A stretch of DNA of 64,000 nucleotides from Magnolia sinica (taxonomy: Eukaryota; Streptophyta; Magnoliopsida; Magnoliales; Magnoliaceae): the NCBI RefSeq assembly GCF_029962835.1, contig NC_080582.1:70738177-70802176 (forward strand), given 5' to 3'. The notes below the pieces were generated by a model that ran no database searches, had not been told where the DNA came from, and was given only the letters and a program-made list of their open reading frames with translations. Position numbers and translations under genes: made by a program. Below are positions 32,615 through 43,335 of this stretch, piece after piece; the first letter of the stretch is position 1; every line of letters begins with the position of its first letter.

Positions 32615-34281
32615 TACAAGAGCTTTCATGAGATCAAGCATCGTTTGTCTACAACACCGGTTTTGGTGCTTCGTAATTTTGACAAATTGTTTGAGATTGA
32701 GTGTGACGCTTCGTACGTCAGAATTGGAGGAGTCTTATCATAGGAAGGCAGGCTGGTAGCCTTCTACAGTGAGAAGCTCAGCGAAGCCCGAAAGAAGTGG
32801 TCGACTTATGAGCTTGAGCTATATGCAGTTGTTCAGGCGTTGCGACATTGGTGGCATTATCTAATTTAAAGAGAGTTTATTTTGTACACTGACCATTAAG
32901 CATTAAAGTTTATTAATAGTCAGACTAACGTGAATCGTGTGCATGCTAGATGGGTTGCATTTTTACAGGAATTCACGTTTATTCTGAAGCACAAGTCAGG
33001 GCAGCAGAACAAGGTGGTTGATGCACTTAGCCATCGCGCATCGCTACTTGTTACGATGAGCAACGAGGTGGTCGGTTTCAACTATCTCAAGGAGCTGTAT
33101 GCCAAGGATGAGGACTTCAAAAATTCTTGGATGAAGTGCTAAGAAGGTCATTCTAGTGACCTTCATATAAAGGACGATTTTCTCTTCAAAGGGAATCGAT
33201 TGTGCATCCCCCAAAGTTCTCTGAGGGAGCAGATTATTTAGGAGCTACATGGAGGTGGCCTCGGTGGACACCTTGGGCGAGACAAGACTCGAGCTCTTAT
33301 GGAAGAGCGGTATTATTGGCTGCAATTAGTAAGTGATGTGGGAAAAGCCATACAACTTTATCATGTTTGTCAGACCTTCAAGGGGCAATCTCATAATACG
33401 GTCATCTACACCCCATTACCTGTGCCTGATGGTCCTTGGGAGGATTTATTAATGGACTTCGTACTTGGTCTCCCACGAACACAATGCGGTATGGATTTGG
33501 AATTCATAGTGGCAGGTCGTTTCTCCAAAAAGTTGCACTTTATCCCATGCAAGAAGATCCTCAATGTAACACACATGGCGAATCTATTCTTTAGGGAGGT
33601 CGTATGGCTACACGGGGGCCCCAAGACCATTACTTCTTATCGTGACACGAAGTTTATTAGCCACTTTTGGCAGACTTTGTGGACTCAATTAGATATACGA
33701 CTTCAATTCAGCAGTGCTTACCACCCACAGACTGATGGGTAGACCGAAGTTGTGAATCGTACGTTGGGAAACCTCCTTCGCTGTATTTCAGAAGAAAAAC
33801 CGAAGCAGTGGAATTTGGTCTTGTCTCATGCAAAGTTTGCATTCAACAACATGGTGAACTGCTCAATAGGAAAATCACCATTCCAAATTATCTATGGACG
33901 AGTGTCTCGCCACACACTTGACTTGGTCCCTCCGCCCAAGCACCTGTGCACGAGCATTGCAAGCAGAACATATGGTAAACAAGATCATGGACATCCATAC
34001 AGAAGGCGGACTAAGCTACATGCCTCGAATGAGAAATACAAGGAACAAGCGGATAAGCATCGACGACAAAAAGTGTTCGAGGTGGGCGACGCGTTATGGT
34101 CCATCTGCGTAAAGAGAGATTTCTGACGAACGTACAACAAGTTGAAGAATAAAAAGATTGGACCGGTACCAATCATCCAAAAGATCAATGACAACGCTTA
34201 TGTTGTTAATCTTCCAGATGACATGGCGATCTCACGGACTTTCAACGTCACAGACCTGACCGAGTATCATGAACCAGCGTA
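32615..34281 (+). pseudogene. Ty3 RT end, RNase H and integrase
   Basis: Starts at the RT-RNase H boundary ([11 protein letters not shown]), with RNase [12 protein letters not shown] and YELELYAVVQALRHW. Integrase shows the HHCC zinc-binding region ([18 protein letters not shown]), [12 protein letters not shown], a mutated second Asp area (ITSYRDTKF) and AYHPQTDG. The C-terminal part runs to about 34281 ([14 protein letters not shown]) without a recognisable chromodomain. In-frame stops include positions near 32741, 32867, 32897, 33140, 33238 and 33740; most would be single changes from Gln codons. The first Asp of the integrase triad is kept. Confidence 0.85.
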
Positions 34282-34308
34282 GGATGAGAACTCAAGGACG
34301 AGTTCTTT

Positions 34309-34326
34309 TGAAGTGGAGGGGAATGA
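34309..34326 (+). promoter_or_regulatory. Polypurine tract
   Basis: AGTGGAGGGGAATGA directly precedes the 3' LTR at 34327. Confidence 0.7.
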
Positions 34327-34984
34327 TGTAGAGCGGGTCATGGATAGTTTCATGACAAAGATGGATCAGAAAAGGCCTGGTCGATGACAGAAGTGATCCT
34401 GGCCATCGGACCTTAGATTGGGTGTATCTCGTAATCCGGAATGAGTTATCTAACGTAAAATATATGATTTTGGGGTAGAACGAGCTATTTTAACCAACCA
34501 ACCCTGTTATGCTGGGTTGTACAACCCGAAATTGCAAAAAAACCCCTGGATCAACAGTCATTTTCCTGTTTTAATTTCATTTTTACTATAAATAGTAAGT
34601 TTTAGTTTGATTATAACTCTTCATCCGTCGAGCTTTAGGAGTTGCGCCCAACGTGAAAAGAGCTTAGAATAATTAGGAGAACGGTTTGGTGAAGCCAAAT
34701 AGGACACTTACTATTTTTAGCCAAAAACCTTGCGCACTAGTAGACATCACGATCATCTATAAATAGTAAGTTTACTATTTATAGTAAGTCGCGAATTCTA
34801 GGAGTTTTAGTTGTAGTTTGATTCTGATTTCTTTCTCATTGCTTGGTACCCCTATTTAAAGGGTTGTGAACTCGTTTTTATTCATTCATTAATCAATTTC
34901 GAATTTATTAGAATTTATTTCTATTTTCTGCTTTCTTTCCTCATGGATTCGAGAAGTCTCTGTGAGGAGTCCAGAGAAGCTCCG
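34327..34984 (+). repeat. 3' LTR, truncated at its end
   Basis: Begins TGTAGAGCGGGTC and matches the 5' copy, extending a little beyond it to AGAGAAGCTCCG. The final stretch seen in the inverted copy (28359-28430) is missing; the 48-bp host repeat follows directly. Confidence 0.85.
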
Positions 34985-37888
34985 TTTTAGCACGCCCAAT
35001 GGGACACCTAATTTGATAAACATACCAGTGTAACCTAATTCAACTGTAAAGATATGAGATGAAGGGTTACTCGAAATTCTGTTGGGCTAATGAGCATGTA
35101 ACACTTTTTACACTGCCTCCACTCGAAAAGATGCAGGTGCAACCAACACTTGAACTCTTGGGATCACCATCAACTCCGATGCTCAATCCTCCAAACAAGG
35201 AAGGGGCATCCTCATTTCGACGCGACTCTCTTGAGGTGATATCATTTGGGATGCACGATATGCAAATGGGGATCCAACATGTTACGGAGCAAATGAGGGC
35301 TCAAGCAGAGCAAACACGAACTCAAGGAGAGTAATCACGAATTCAGGCAGACACCTTCAACAGGTGGATGACCAGCTAGACCGAGAACTTGAACAAGATG
35401 GTGGCTATCATTGTCAAAAGGATGCTTAATGCACCTCAACAAAAATGTTGAAGTCAATTCTATTAGAAACTTGGCACCAGTATCGCCAGTACTACCCCCA
35501 CAACAAAATACGCATCTTGCTCCTATACATGGTATGTGGAATGCACCTCCGCCTCCCAAATTCAAGCGACCTAAGCAAAAAGCTAGAAACTTCATTCTTA
35601 AAGTTAGAAATTAGAGAATGCCTAGGGGGGCATCATTTCCCTAGGAATCCACTTTACAATGAGAGGCAATACTCAAGAGGTCCAAATCGTCCCTCAGTTG
35701 TTAAACCTCAACATCCTTAACATCTAGATCATGACCAGGTTATGCAATTGGTCTAAGAAGTGGCATGCCAGGTTATCAGCTACACTACTACCCCGCTATA
35801 TTACAAACTTTATCCTAAACGGATCGACCGGCAGTATCTATTACACATGAATTATCAATTAGATTTTGCACTTTTCACTGGTGACACTAGTTAATCAACC
35901 ATAGAGCACATAGGTCGATTTACCGTGTAATGTGGTTAAGTACCTAACAATGATTATTGTAAATTACAATCATTTAGTCATTCCTTAATCATAGTGGCTT
36001 TTACTTGATATTTTAATTTGTTGCCAAACTCCATCCAAACCTGGCAAGAGATGAAGGAGAAATTCAATACCCAATTCTTCTACAAGGATAGGGAGATTTT
36101 TATGGCCGATATTGCATGTTTTAGGTAGTTGCATGGTGAATCGGTCAAAAATTATATTGCCCAGTTTAAGAGAGTAAAAAACCAAAGCAAGGTATTTACA
36201 ACTGACGTCAAGTTCGTACAGCCTACCCAAGATGGTTTAGAATACAAACTCTGTGAAAATTTTATCGAGACGAAGTTTGTAAATTTATATAATTTGACAA
36301 GAAAGATATTTTCATACGAAGCCCTTCTTTAGAAGGGAATAATGTATAAAAACTCACATGTCGAAATATGTTACTATAATCCTAACTACGACATGGCAGT
36401 GACCTAGTAGCTAAACAGCCATTCGTTTGTTCAGCGTTGGTCAAAGCAAAAGCAATTGTAGACCACACAAAAAACTCATAACATAAATATGTTTGATATT
36501 ACCCAGGCTGACAAAATCTTTGATATAATATTGACCGACAAGTTTATTAAAATCCCTATTAACTATAAAATACCCATGGTCAAAGAGTTAAAAAGGACCA
36601 AATACTGTAAGTGGCATGAAACCCTTTCTCATTCCACTAACAATTGTGTGATTTTCAGGAATATCATTTAGGAAAAAAACAACCGGGGATTACTGAAATT
36701 TTCTGAGAAAGAAAAGGAAGAAATGTTGATCGACACTGATCTGTTTCTACCTAATCTGGAGATCAATATGGCAACTATCAATCTTCCTAAGTTGACTCGA
36801 CCGCGACCAAAGATTGAACTTAGTCCTTGTGATCACCACGTTGTGGCACAATAACCCGCCAAGAGATACGATATATCTTAATAAGCAACCACAAATGTAG
36901 AAGCGTGATCGAGAGCAGTGCCACACTTCAACTGCGAGCCACACCTGTGCAGTCAATGCATAAGGGCAATCCAACCGACCAAGCTATCACCTAGTTCGGC
37001 TAGTCAAATCTGTAAGTGCATTGATTTTTGCACCCTATTTGTCAATCACGTGAGTCGTTGTATCACGTAATCGGTTGAGCCTTTGGAAAGTGAAGACCAA
37101 AAACACAAGCAAAGATAAAGCATCAAAGAGCAAAGAACATGTAAATGAGATGTCTTAGTGACCCTAACTCTTGACCTAAAATAACCTTAGACCTCTAGAT
37201 GATCTAGGCTTAATAGGAATACCAAATTGATCATCCCCTAACCTTAGAAATCCAAGTAAAACATGATAAACAGGTCTAGAAAAGGTGTAAAGCTGTTGTG
37301 TAAAAGATAGACTAAAACAACAGTTTTCGATGGCTATTCAATGGCGATGCCATCGAAGGACCTTCGATGGCATTAAAGGACCCCTCGATGCGATCGATCG
37401 AGAGTCAAAACTGTCCAGCAACTAAATCATATTTGTTTTGAATTTCTCAATGACATCGAGGTCCCTTCGATGACATCAAAGGATAAATTCAATGGCATCA
37501 AAGGCTAGCTCGAAGGCATCGGTCGAGAGTCCAGCAAGAAAAATGACATTTGTTCTAATCTTCTCGATGGCATCGAAAGACCCCTTGATGACATCAATTG
37601 AGAGTTAGAATTGTCCAGCAAGAAAATGACATTTATTCTAATTTTCTCGATGGCATCGAAGGTCTCCTTTGATAACATCGAAGGTCTGTCGGTGGCATTG
37701 AACATACAAGTCAGATATGTCCAGCAACATTTATTGATTTGGTCAATGGCATCGATAGAGTTATTTTCTGCCCATTTTTTACATTTGGAACTCAAACTGT
37801 TTATAAAGGGTATTTAGTTCTTAGGCATATGGATGGATTTTTGGTGCAATAAAAGCTTAGGTGAATCCATGTTTATATCCCTCATCCC
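34985..37888. repeat. Duplicate of 11297-14215
   Basis: Continues the second copy of the chromovirus's left flank after the nested Ty3 element. It ends at CTCATCCC, where the chromovirus LTR tail begins. The original has 75 more bases before its 5' LTR, so the copy stops short of the insertion site. Confidence 0.9.
35060..36820 (+). pseudogene. Ty3/gypsy gag relic, copy 2
   Basis: Duplicate of 11395-13140 with similar stops. Readable segments include MKGYSKFCWANEHVT near 35059, AFTWYF..LPNSIQTWQEM around 36005-36060, HGESVKNYIAQFKRVKN (36129 onward) and KYCKWHETLSHSTNNC (about 36600-36650). Small differences from copy 1, such as a better preserved repeat near 35270-35330, show independent decay after duplication. 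Confidence 0.75.
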
Positions 37889-37947
37889 GATGTGTTGGAA
37901 CTTGAGAGTTGGGCCTATGCTCAACCCCCAATTTTCAGGGCGTTACA
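37889..37947 (+). repeat. 3' LTR tail of chromovirus
   Basis: These 59 bases match 17497-17555, the end of the 5' LTR (GATGTGTTGGAACTT ... GCGTTACA). ACATT follows at 37948-37952, matching the left target duplication. This shows that the element's original right end is here and not near 26.8 kb. Confidence 0.9.
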
Positions 37948-37952
37948 ACATT

Positions 37953-38890
37953 GAAGATGTGAATGAACTCTTTCATTTTCTAGAGATTGGACTTAAGCTA
38001 TCTTGGCATATCATTGTCCAAATCATCTAGAAGACCCATCTAGGTGAAATTCCTAAGAAAAAAATTTCTCATTAGTTGTACGAGATTCAACCTACCTCCC
38101 ATTACCTTGGTCACCTCAGAGGAGCATCATATGCAAGGTGTTTGATCTTAGAGCTGAGGCCTTGGCAAAGCAACAATATCATGATCAGACTCGACTAGGT
38201 TCTTGTGTAGGACCTTAGCCTTTGTGTAAGGCCTAAATCTATGACCTTGACTCTAGCGTGCAGTCTAAATCTCTAAGTTCTTGTGTAGGACCTTAGCTCT
38301 TGTGTAGGACCTAAACCTTCGGGTTCTTGTGTAGGACCTTGGCTCAAGAGGAGAGCCTAAATCTTCGGGTTCTTGTGTAGGACCTTGGCTCTTATGTAGG
38401 GCCTAAACTCCCGGGTTCTTGTGTAAGACCTTAGCTCGAGAGTAGAGCCTAAATTTAGAGTATTTGTATGGGGCTGTAAAGGTTAGAGGTGAAGTTAATT
38501 TAAAACCTCTGATAATGAAATCTTGTACACTCATGGGTTGAGTGCGTCCACCTGGAGTGGAGTAAGCAAGTAGTCGAACCACTATATATGATTGTGTTTG
38601 GGATTGTCATTTGTGCGCTTGTTTAATTATGCCTATGAGTTTGAATGTTTACATTATTTATGCATGATTAGATGGATGATTAGTGATTGATAGTTAGCAC
38701 ATCCCAAACACACATATACATTATCTTGATATAGACTAGTTGCTTATTTGCAAATCATTTGTAGTCTATGCGATTGGATCCTCTATTGGGTTAGAAACCT
38801 TAGAGTTAAATTACCTTGCTTAGTTTAATTAGAATTTAATTTAAGTTAGGTAATTAGTTTTTAAAATAGTATAATTTTTAAATAGGTCTT
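37953..38890 (+). mobile_element. LTR-like block, right part
   Basis: Resumes the block interrupted at 14291. It contains a 46-bp tandem array and, at 38570-38880, sequence matching 41540-41815 (TTTAATTATGC, TAGCACATCCCA, ACTAGTTGCTTA). It ends around ATCACCCCCCTTAGGACA, the style of a plant LTR end. No target duplication was found. Confidence 0.45.
38199..38465. repeat. 46-bp tandem array
   Basis: GTTCTTGTGTAGGACCTT starts at 38199, 38277, 38323, 38369 and 38415, so the last four units are 46 bp apart. Units end in a phrase like GAGCCTAAAT. Confidence 0.85.
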
Positions 38891-39810
38891 AATCACCCCC
38901 CTTAGGACATAGCCTTCATTCCTTAGCTCTGCCAAGCTCCTGCAAGCGCAACCGTGGTAATCCCATTACACCACAAGCACAATTTCAAAATCAAACCTTA
39001 GTTCTCATAGAGAATCGAAGGATCAGGCTCCTATCAGCATCGAAGAACGTATCATCCTCATTTTGATCAGTCTTGGCCAACTCCATTGCTGAGATGTAGA
39101 ATGGTCAAGCCTTGCCCTACTTAAGAGGAAGTGTGGAGAAGAGTGAATCACCCCAAATTTTCAACCGTAATTGAAGGGATGAATCACGCTCAAAAGCGAC
39201 GTTGGCAAAGACAACAAGTTGTTAAGTGGAGGGAAATGACCTACGTAAAGAATGAGTATTGGCCAGTGGCCATGTGACCATGCCAGATGTTGAGGATTCC
39301 ATAGCCAATGGATGAGTAGTTGGATGTGAATACGATCGATTTGCTCAAAAAACCTATCATAAATGATCTAGTTGTGGAAAGCCAACAAACTAATAAAGAA
39401 GATATAAAAGATACCAAAAATCTCTAGGACTCGGCTGAGTATCTCAACAGTGAGTGTTTTTTAGGCAATGACCTGTTGATTGAAAAACTTCTTGTTACAA
39501 CACAGTTGTTGAAAGAAACCCCACCTAGCCCTGAAAAACGTAAGGGTGGCTCTAATGGTGAATGGCCCAAATACCGTACCCATTACCAAGAATGTTGAAA
39601 AGCAACATAATTTGAAAACATCTAGGGGGCAATGTTCATATTCTGAAATAAAGTTTGGATCATTATCACCAGTCATTAGAGTTGTACATGAGTAGAGTAA
39701 GTGTATATATTAGTTCATTTACAGAGATGTCCAGTTACTATAGTCCTGGTCGATAATAGAGCATATGTGAACATTCTCCCCGCCAGAATGATGGCAAAAT
39801 GAGGAAAAAT

Positions 39811-39916
39811 TGAGGACAACCTAATTGTAACTAAAGTCACAGTTAGCAATTTTGATGGGGGAATAACATAAACACGTGGTGTCTTATTTATCGAGTTAAT
39901 GGTAGGAGCCAGAAAG
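39811..39916. repeat. 106-bp target duplication, left copy
   Basis: Identical by eye to 40682-40787. The coding register of the protease relic runs through this copy and then restarts after the second, so the repeat was created when the 765-bp segment inserted. Confidence 0.9.
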
Positions 39917-40681
39917 GATTTCCTACAGAATTTCTTTGAAAGTGCTGGCATGAAGTGATGTAAAACCGATCCCAGATTTGGAAGTAAATCCTATATCCCA
40001 CCGTCTGGTGCACGCAATCACGACCGCGTGGGGTATTCCTAAGCACCGAGTGGGGTCCACCGTGATCACCACAGGAGATCTGCACCATCCATCCATTTTA
40101 CCGATTCATTTTATGGGGTCACGCTGGACGGTTTGGCAATGTAGGAGTTGGGTCCACCATCTCCTTCAACGGTGGTAGTGGCGTATAATGGGCGGGATCT
40201 GTGTTGTGATCCACTTTGTACAGTAGGAAGCTTCATTTTTTGATTGCACGCCTTAATCCTTATTACGAAAAATCTGGACGGCATGGTTCATTTTTGACCT
40301 CATGTGATAAAATTAACTCACAATAATAATGGACAGAGAGGATTTATCAAAATCATCACATTGGGCCCCACCTAGGTATCCAGCGCTGGAACTTCCTGCG
40401 AAAGGTTATCGCAGGAGTACCGTGTCCATCATCTCCACATATCTCGCAACACTTACGCCATGGTGGCCCCACAACAATTGGTGAGATTACTCCAATAGTG
40501 CTTGTGATAAAATCCCCCGTGCTCCTGGCGGTCATTTGCAAGGTGGAAAACAAACAGCAAGCTCCAGTCTTGACCGTATTTATGGTGCTCATGGGAGGCA
40601 ACCAAACAAGATCAACACGATACTATTTCTATCGACAGTTTTGCAGGCGGAAATGGTAAATCATGATTAAATACATTTGCA
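39917..40681. mobile_element. 765-bp insertion in protease relic
   Basis: The segment interrupts protease coding sequence between two identical 106-bp repeats. It includes GTGGGGTCCACCGTGATC and CCATCCATCCATTTTACC, words of the GGGCCCACC MITE family, plus unrelated sequence. It has no inverted ends and no ORF that looks real. Confidence 0.6.
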
Positions 40682-40787
40682 TGAGGACAACCTAATTGTA
40701 ACTAAAGTCACAGTTAGCAATTTTGATGGGGGAATAACATAAACACGTGGTGTCTTATTTATCGAGTTAATGGTAGGAGCCAGAAAG
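40682..40787. repeat. 106-bp target duplication, right copy
   Basis: Second identical copy, joined on its right to the remaining protease sequence at 40788. Confidence 0.9.
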
Positions 40788-41110
40788 TGTCAGCCACTTT
40801 CTTCGTGATCGACACATCATCTAATTATAATGCTTTGTTAGGGAGAGACTAAATCCACTCATTTTCATGTATCTCATCATCCTTGCACCAATTTATAACC
40901 TTTTGAAATCAAGATAAGGTTGAATTGGTATTAGCTAACAACAAGTCATTCTTGGTTACATCTAACGTAGTCAAGACTTATTTCTATAGAGATGAAGTTG
41001 GGCTGATACGTTTTACTAATAGAAATAAATATGGGTGCCCACATGGAATATCTACTCCAATTCATTCAAACAGTATAGTTCAAGATATTGCTACCATGAT
41101 ATGCTTAAAT

Positions 41111-41815
41111 GACGAGCTATAAAAGGCTATAGTACCGTGTCGGGTAGTTGCGCACTATATTATAATAACGCATAAATATTAATTGCATATTTATCCCCTA
41201 TATTGCATTGCTTCTCTTTTGCATTTGAGTGTTAAAATGATTTAATTAGATGTGTTTTCAACATGTAGAGAAATATATATAGTCCAAGTTAAATCCATGC
41301 TTAAAGTGACAATTTAAAGCCCCAAAAAAGATCAAGCTCAAAGACAATGAAGAATTAAAAAATTAAAGACCAAAGTTGATAATTATAAGTATCAAGAACC
41401 AAGTAAACAAAGTACCAAAGTGAGGAATAGAAGATTAAAAGCATCAGAGAAGAATGAAAGAAAATCAACACTTGTCGATTCCATCGATAGGACTTTGATT
41501 CCATCACCAGGCTATCGATAGGACGAACCATTATACATACTTGTATTTGAGATTGTCTTTTGAGCACTTGTTTAATTATGCTTATGTGATGAATGTTTAA
41601 TTATTTGTATGCATGATTAGATAGATGTTAGGAATAGATAAGTAGCACATCCCATATCATATTTATAAACTAGTTGCTTAATTGTTACATCATTTATAGT
41701 CTATGTGATTGAATTCTCTATTGGCTTGGAAGCGTCAAAGTTAATTGTATTTCTTAGTTTAAATTGCATATTAGTTTAACTAGGCAATTGTAAACATAGT
41801 CACTATTCCCTTACT
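41111..41815 (+). mobile_element. Related LTR-like block
   Basis: After the protease relic fades, 41460-41520 carries TCGATTCCATCGATAGG words and 41540-41815 matches the tail of the block at 38570-38880. This may be the other LTR of the same old element or a separate relic. Ends are undefined. Confidence 0.4.
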
Positions 41816-41829
41816 TCGCCAAACTTCTA

Positions 41830-42650
41830 CACATAGCTCGTGGGCCCATCACATGCAATTTCAGTGGGCCATTCATCATTATAGCCCAACCTTTAATGGG
41901 CACCATTCAATATGTAAGGCTCACCTTTGATGTTGGTCATCCATTAAGTAGGGTCCATAATCAATGTTATTGTCCATCATTGGGCCCACCTTTAATATCC
42001 ACCGGCCATCACATGGAGCCCACCTTTAAAGTTGACCATCCATCATGTGGGCCCCACCTCTAATTTGGTCGTCCATCATATAGGGCCCACCTTGGATATG
42101 GGCCACTCATCATTAGATCTGACCTTTAATGTGGACCGTCTATCATGTGGGGCCCATCTTGATGTGGATCATCCATCAAGTGCAACCCACCATTATTAAT
42201 TGCCCATCATGTGGAGCCCACTTGTGACGTGGATTGTCCATCACGTGGGCCCAACCTTCAATGTGGGTTGCCCATTATGCAGGGCTCGCCTTGGATGTGG
42301 GTCATTCATCATTAGGGGTCGACTTTGATATGAATTGTCTATCATGTAAAGCCACTTCAATATAGGTCATTCATCATGTGGGGCCTAGCTTCAATATCCA
42401 TTGCCCACCATGTGGATCCCACCTTTGATATGGACCGTCCATCATGTAGGCCATACCTTTGAAGTGGGTCAGTTACCATACCAGCCCGCTTTGGTTGCGG
42501 GCTTTTTATCATTATGGGCTGACCTTTGATGTGGTTCGTTCATATGTGGGCCCACATTAATATGGGGTCATCCATCATGTGGGGCCCACCTTTTATGTGG
42601 ACCATCCGCCGTGTGAGCTCCACCTTCAATGTGGACAATCATGGTAGCCT
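41830..42650. repeat. Minisatellite of GGGCCCACC units
   Basis: About 20 diverged units of roughly 30-37 bp alternate phrases such as TGTGGGGCCCACCTTT and GTGGACCATCCATCATG. No unit pair is identical, so the array is old. Its words resemble the terminal motifs of the MITE family in this window. Confidence 0.85.
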
Positions 42651-42860
42651 CCTTTGACAAGGACTACGAGAGAGAAATAGAAAAGTTGTAAGTTAAAAAG
42701 CTAAAAGTAATTAGTTATTGAGATAAGTAGTTTTTGGCAAAGTAAGTTACTTTTATCATGATGCTTACCAAATTAACTTAAGTGAAAAACTAACTTAATT
42801 ACATAATATAAGTTAAAAAGTAACTTATTTGGTGGTATCCAAAAGGGCCCTTAGTGTCAG
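42651..42860. other. Spacer, no gene seen
   Basis: AT-rich, with GTTACTTT/AAGTAACTT words like those near 6630-6840. Nothing coding is visible. Confidence 0.4.
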
Positions 42861-43257
42861 GGCTAAGGCCTTTTCAGCCCATTAAGCCAAGACTTAAAAG
42901 ATTAGAGCTGGGCTTGGCTGGGACCAACCTTGGTCCTTGCCCATTGTCAGTCCATTAGACCAAGGCTTAAAAGATGAAAAGTCATTCTATACTTTAAAAT
43001 AGCTTCTATTTTATAAAAGTTGTCAAAAGTAACTTAGGATGGTGTTCTGTTGCCAAACGCCCCTATAACGTTGTGCATAAGTTTTACCACCATCACTTGA
43101 TAATCAACCATTATCAGATTGTTAGAGGCATTATGTTATAGAATTTTTAGTTGCACTGGGCCACTTAGTCCAATCAATCGATCTCAGATTGCTCATCAAG
43201 CCCATTCATTTCATGGGCTAATGTTCCAAGATCACACCAATACGCCTTAATATTAAT

Positions 43258-43261
<4 letters not shown>

Positions 43262-43309
<48 letters not shown>
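43262..43309. repeat. (AG)n microsatellite
   Basis: About 23 AG units lie just before the pseudogene's 5' leader. GA-rich leaders are common in plant ribosomal-protein mRNAs, so the run may derive from the parent transcript and have expanded since. Confidence 0.95.
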
Positions 43310-43312
<3 letters not shown>

Positions 43313-43335
43313 CCCGCAGCAGCAGCAGAAAAGGA

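Larger units (their letters stand above)
31977..34984 (+). mobile_element. Partial Ty3 element of the second family
   Basis: It consists of a 5' LTR (31977-32614) joined directly to late RT/RNase H, then integrase (to 34281), a polypurine tract and a 3' LTR (34327-34984). Gag, protease and most of RT are deleted, and both LTRs lack their last 70-100 bases. Instead of a 5-bp target duplication it is bracketed by a 48-bp host repeat. The family is the same as the inverted half at 26837-29078. Confidence 0.85.
14291..37947 (+). mobile_element. Del/Tekay-like chromovirus with split 3' LTR
   Basis: The order is 5' LTR (14291-17555), PBS (17559-17570), extra ORF (18318-19628), gag-protease (19926-21623), RT-RNase H-integrase-chromodomain (21620-24540), polypurine tract (24529-24540) and 3' LTR (24542-26836 plus 37889-37947). 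The ACATT target duplication brackets the whole. The C-terminal chromodomain and the pol type place it with the Del/Tekay chromoviruses. Many stops, frameshifts and RT deletions make it non-functional. Between 26837 and 37888 the 3' LTR is replaced by 11 kb of foreign and duplicated sequence. LTR copies differed at 7 of about 145 positions in one stretch I compared (from 14341), so the insertion is not very recent. Confidence 0.85.
39150..41110 (+). pseudogene. Ty3 gag C-terminus and protease relic, interrupted
   Basis: In one frame MNHAQKRRWQRQQ (about 39170-39220) resembles the C-terminal Gag region of gypsy elements. Protease follows with IVLVDNRAYVNILP, a changed DxG active site, and VTKVTVSNFDGG. 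A 765-bp insertion (39917-40681) splits it. After the insertion it continues with ATFFVIDTSSNYNALLGRD and then YRDEVGLIRFTNRNK. Several stops are present. It probably completes the gag relic at 11395-13140, since type and order fit; the chromovirus nest lies between them. RT is not found downstream. Confidence 0.65.

Noticed and set aside
26837..34984. One intact Ty3 element split and inverted
   Set aside because: The two halves do not meet: the left ends in protease and the right begins in late RT, and each has its own LTR, so they cannot be simply rejoined.
8794..37888. Flank duplication as an assembly artefact
   Set aside because: The copies differ by substitutions, indels, a replaced hAT interior and a nested Ty3 element, which argues against a false duplication, though only long reads can exclude it.
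41830..42650. Possible CRISPR-like array
   Set aside because: Units are contiguous and diverged without unique spacers, and the DNA is from a plant; it is a minisatellite.
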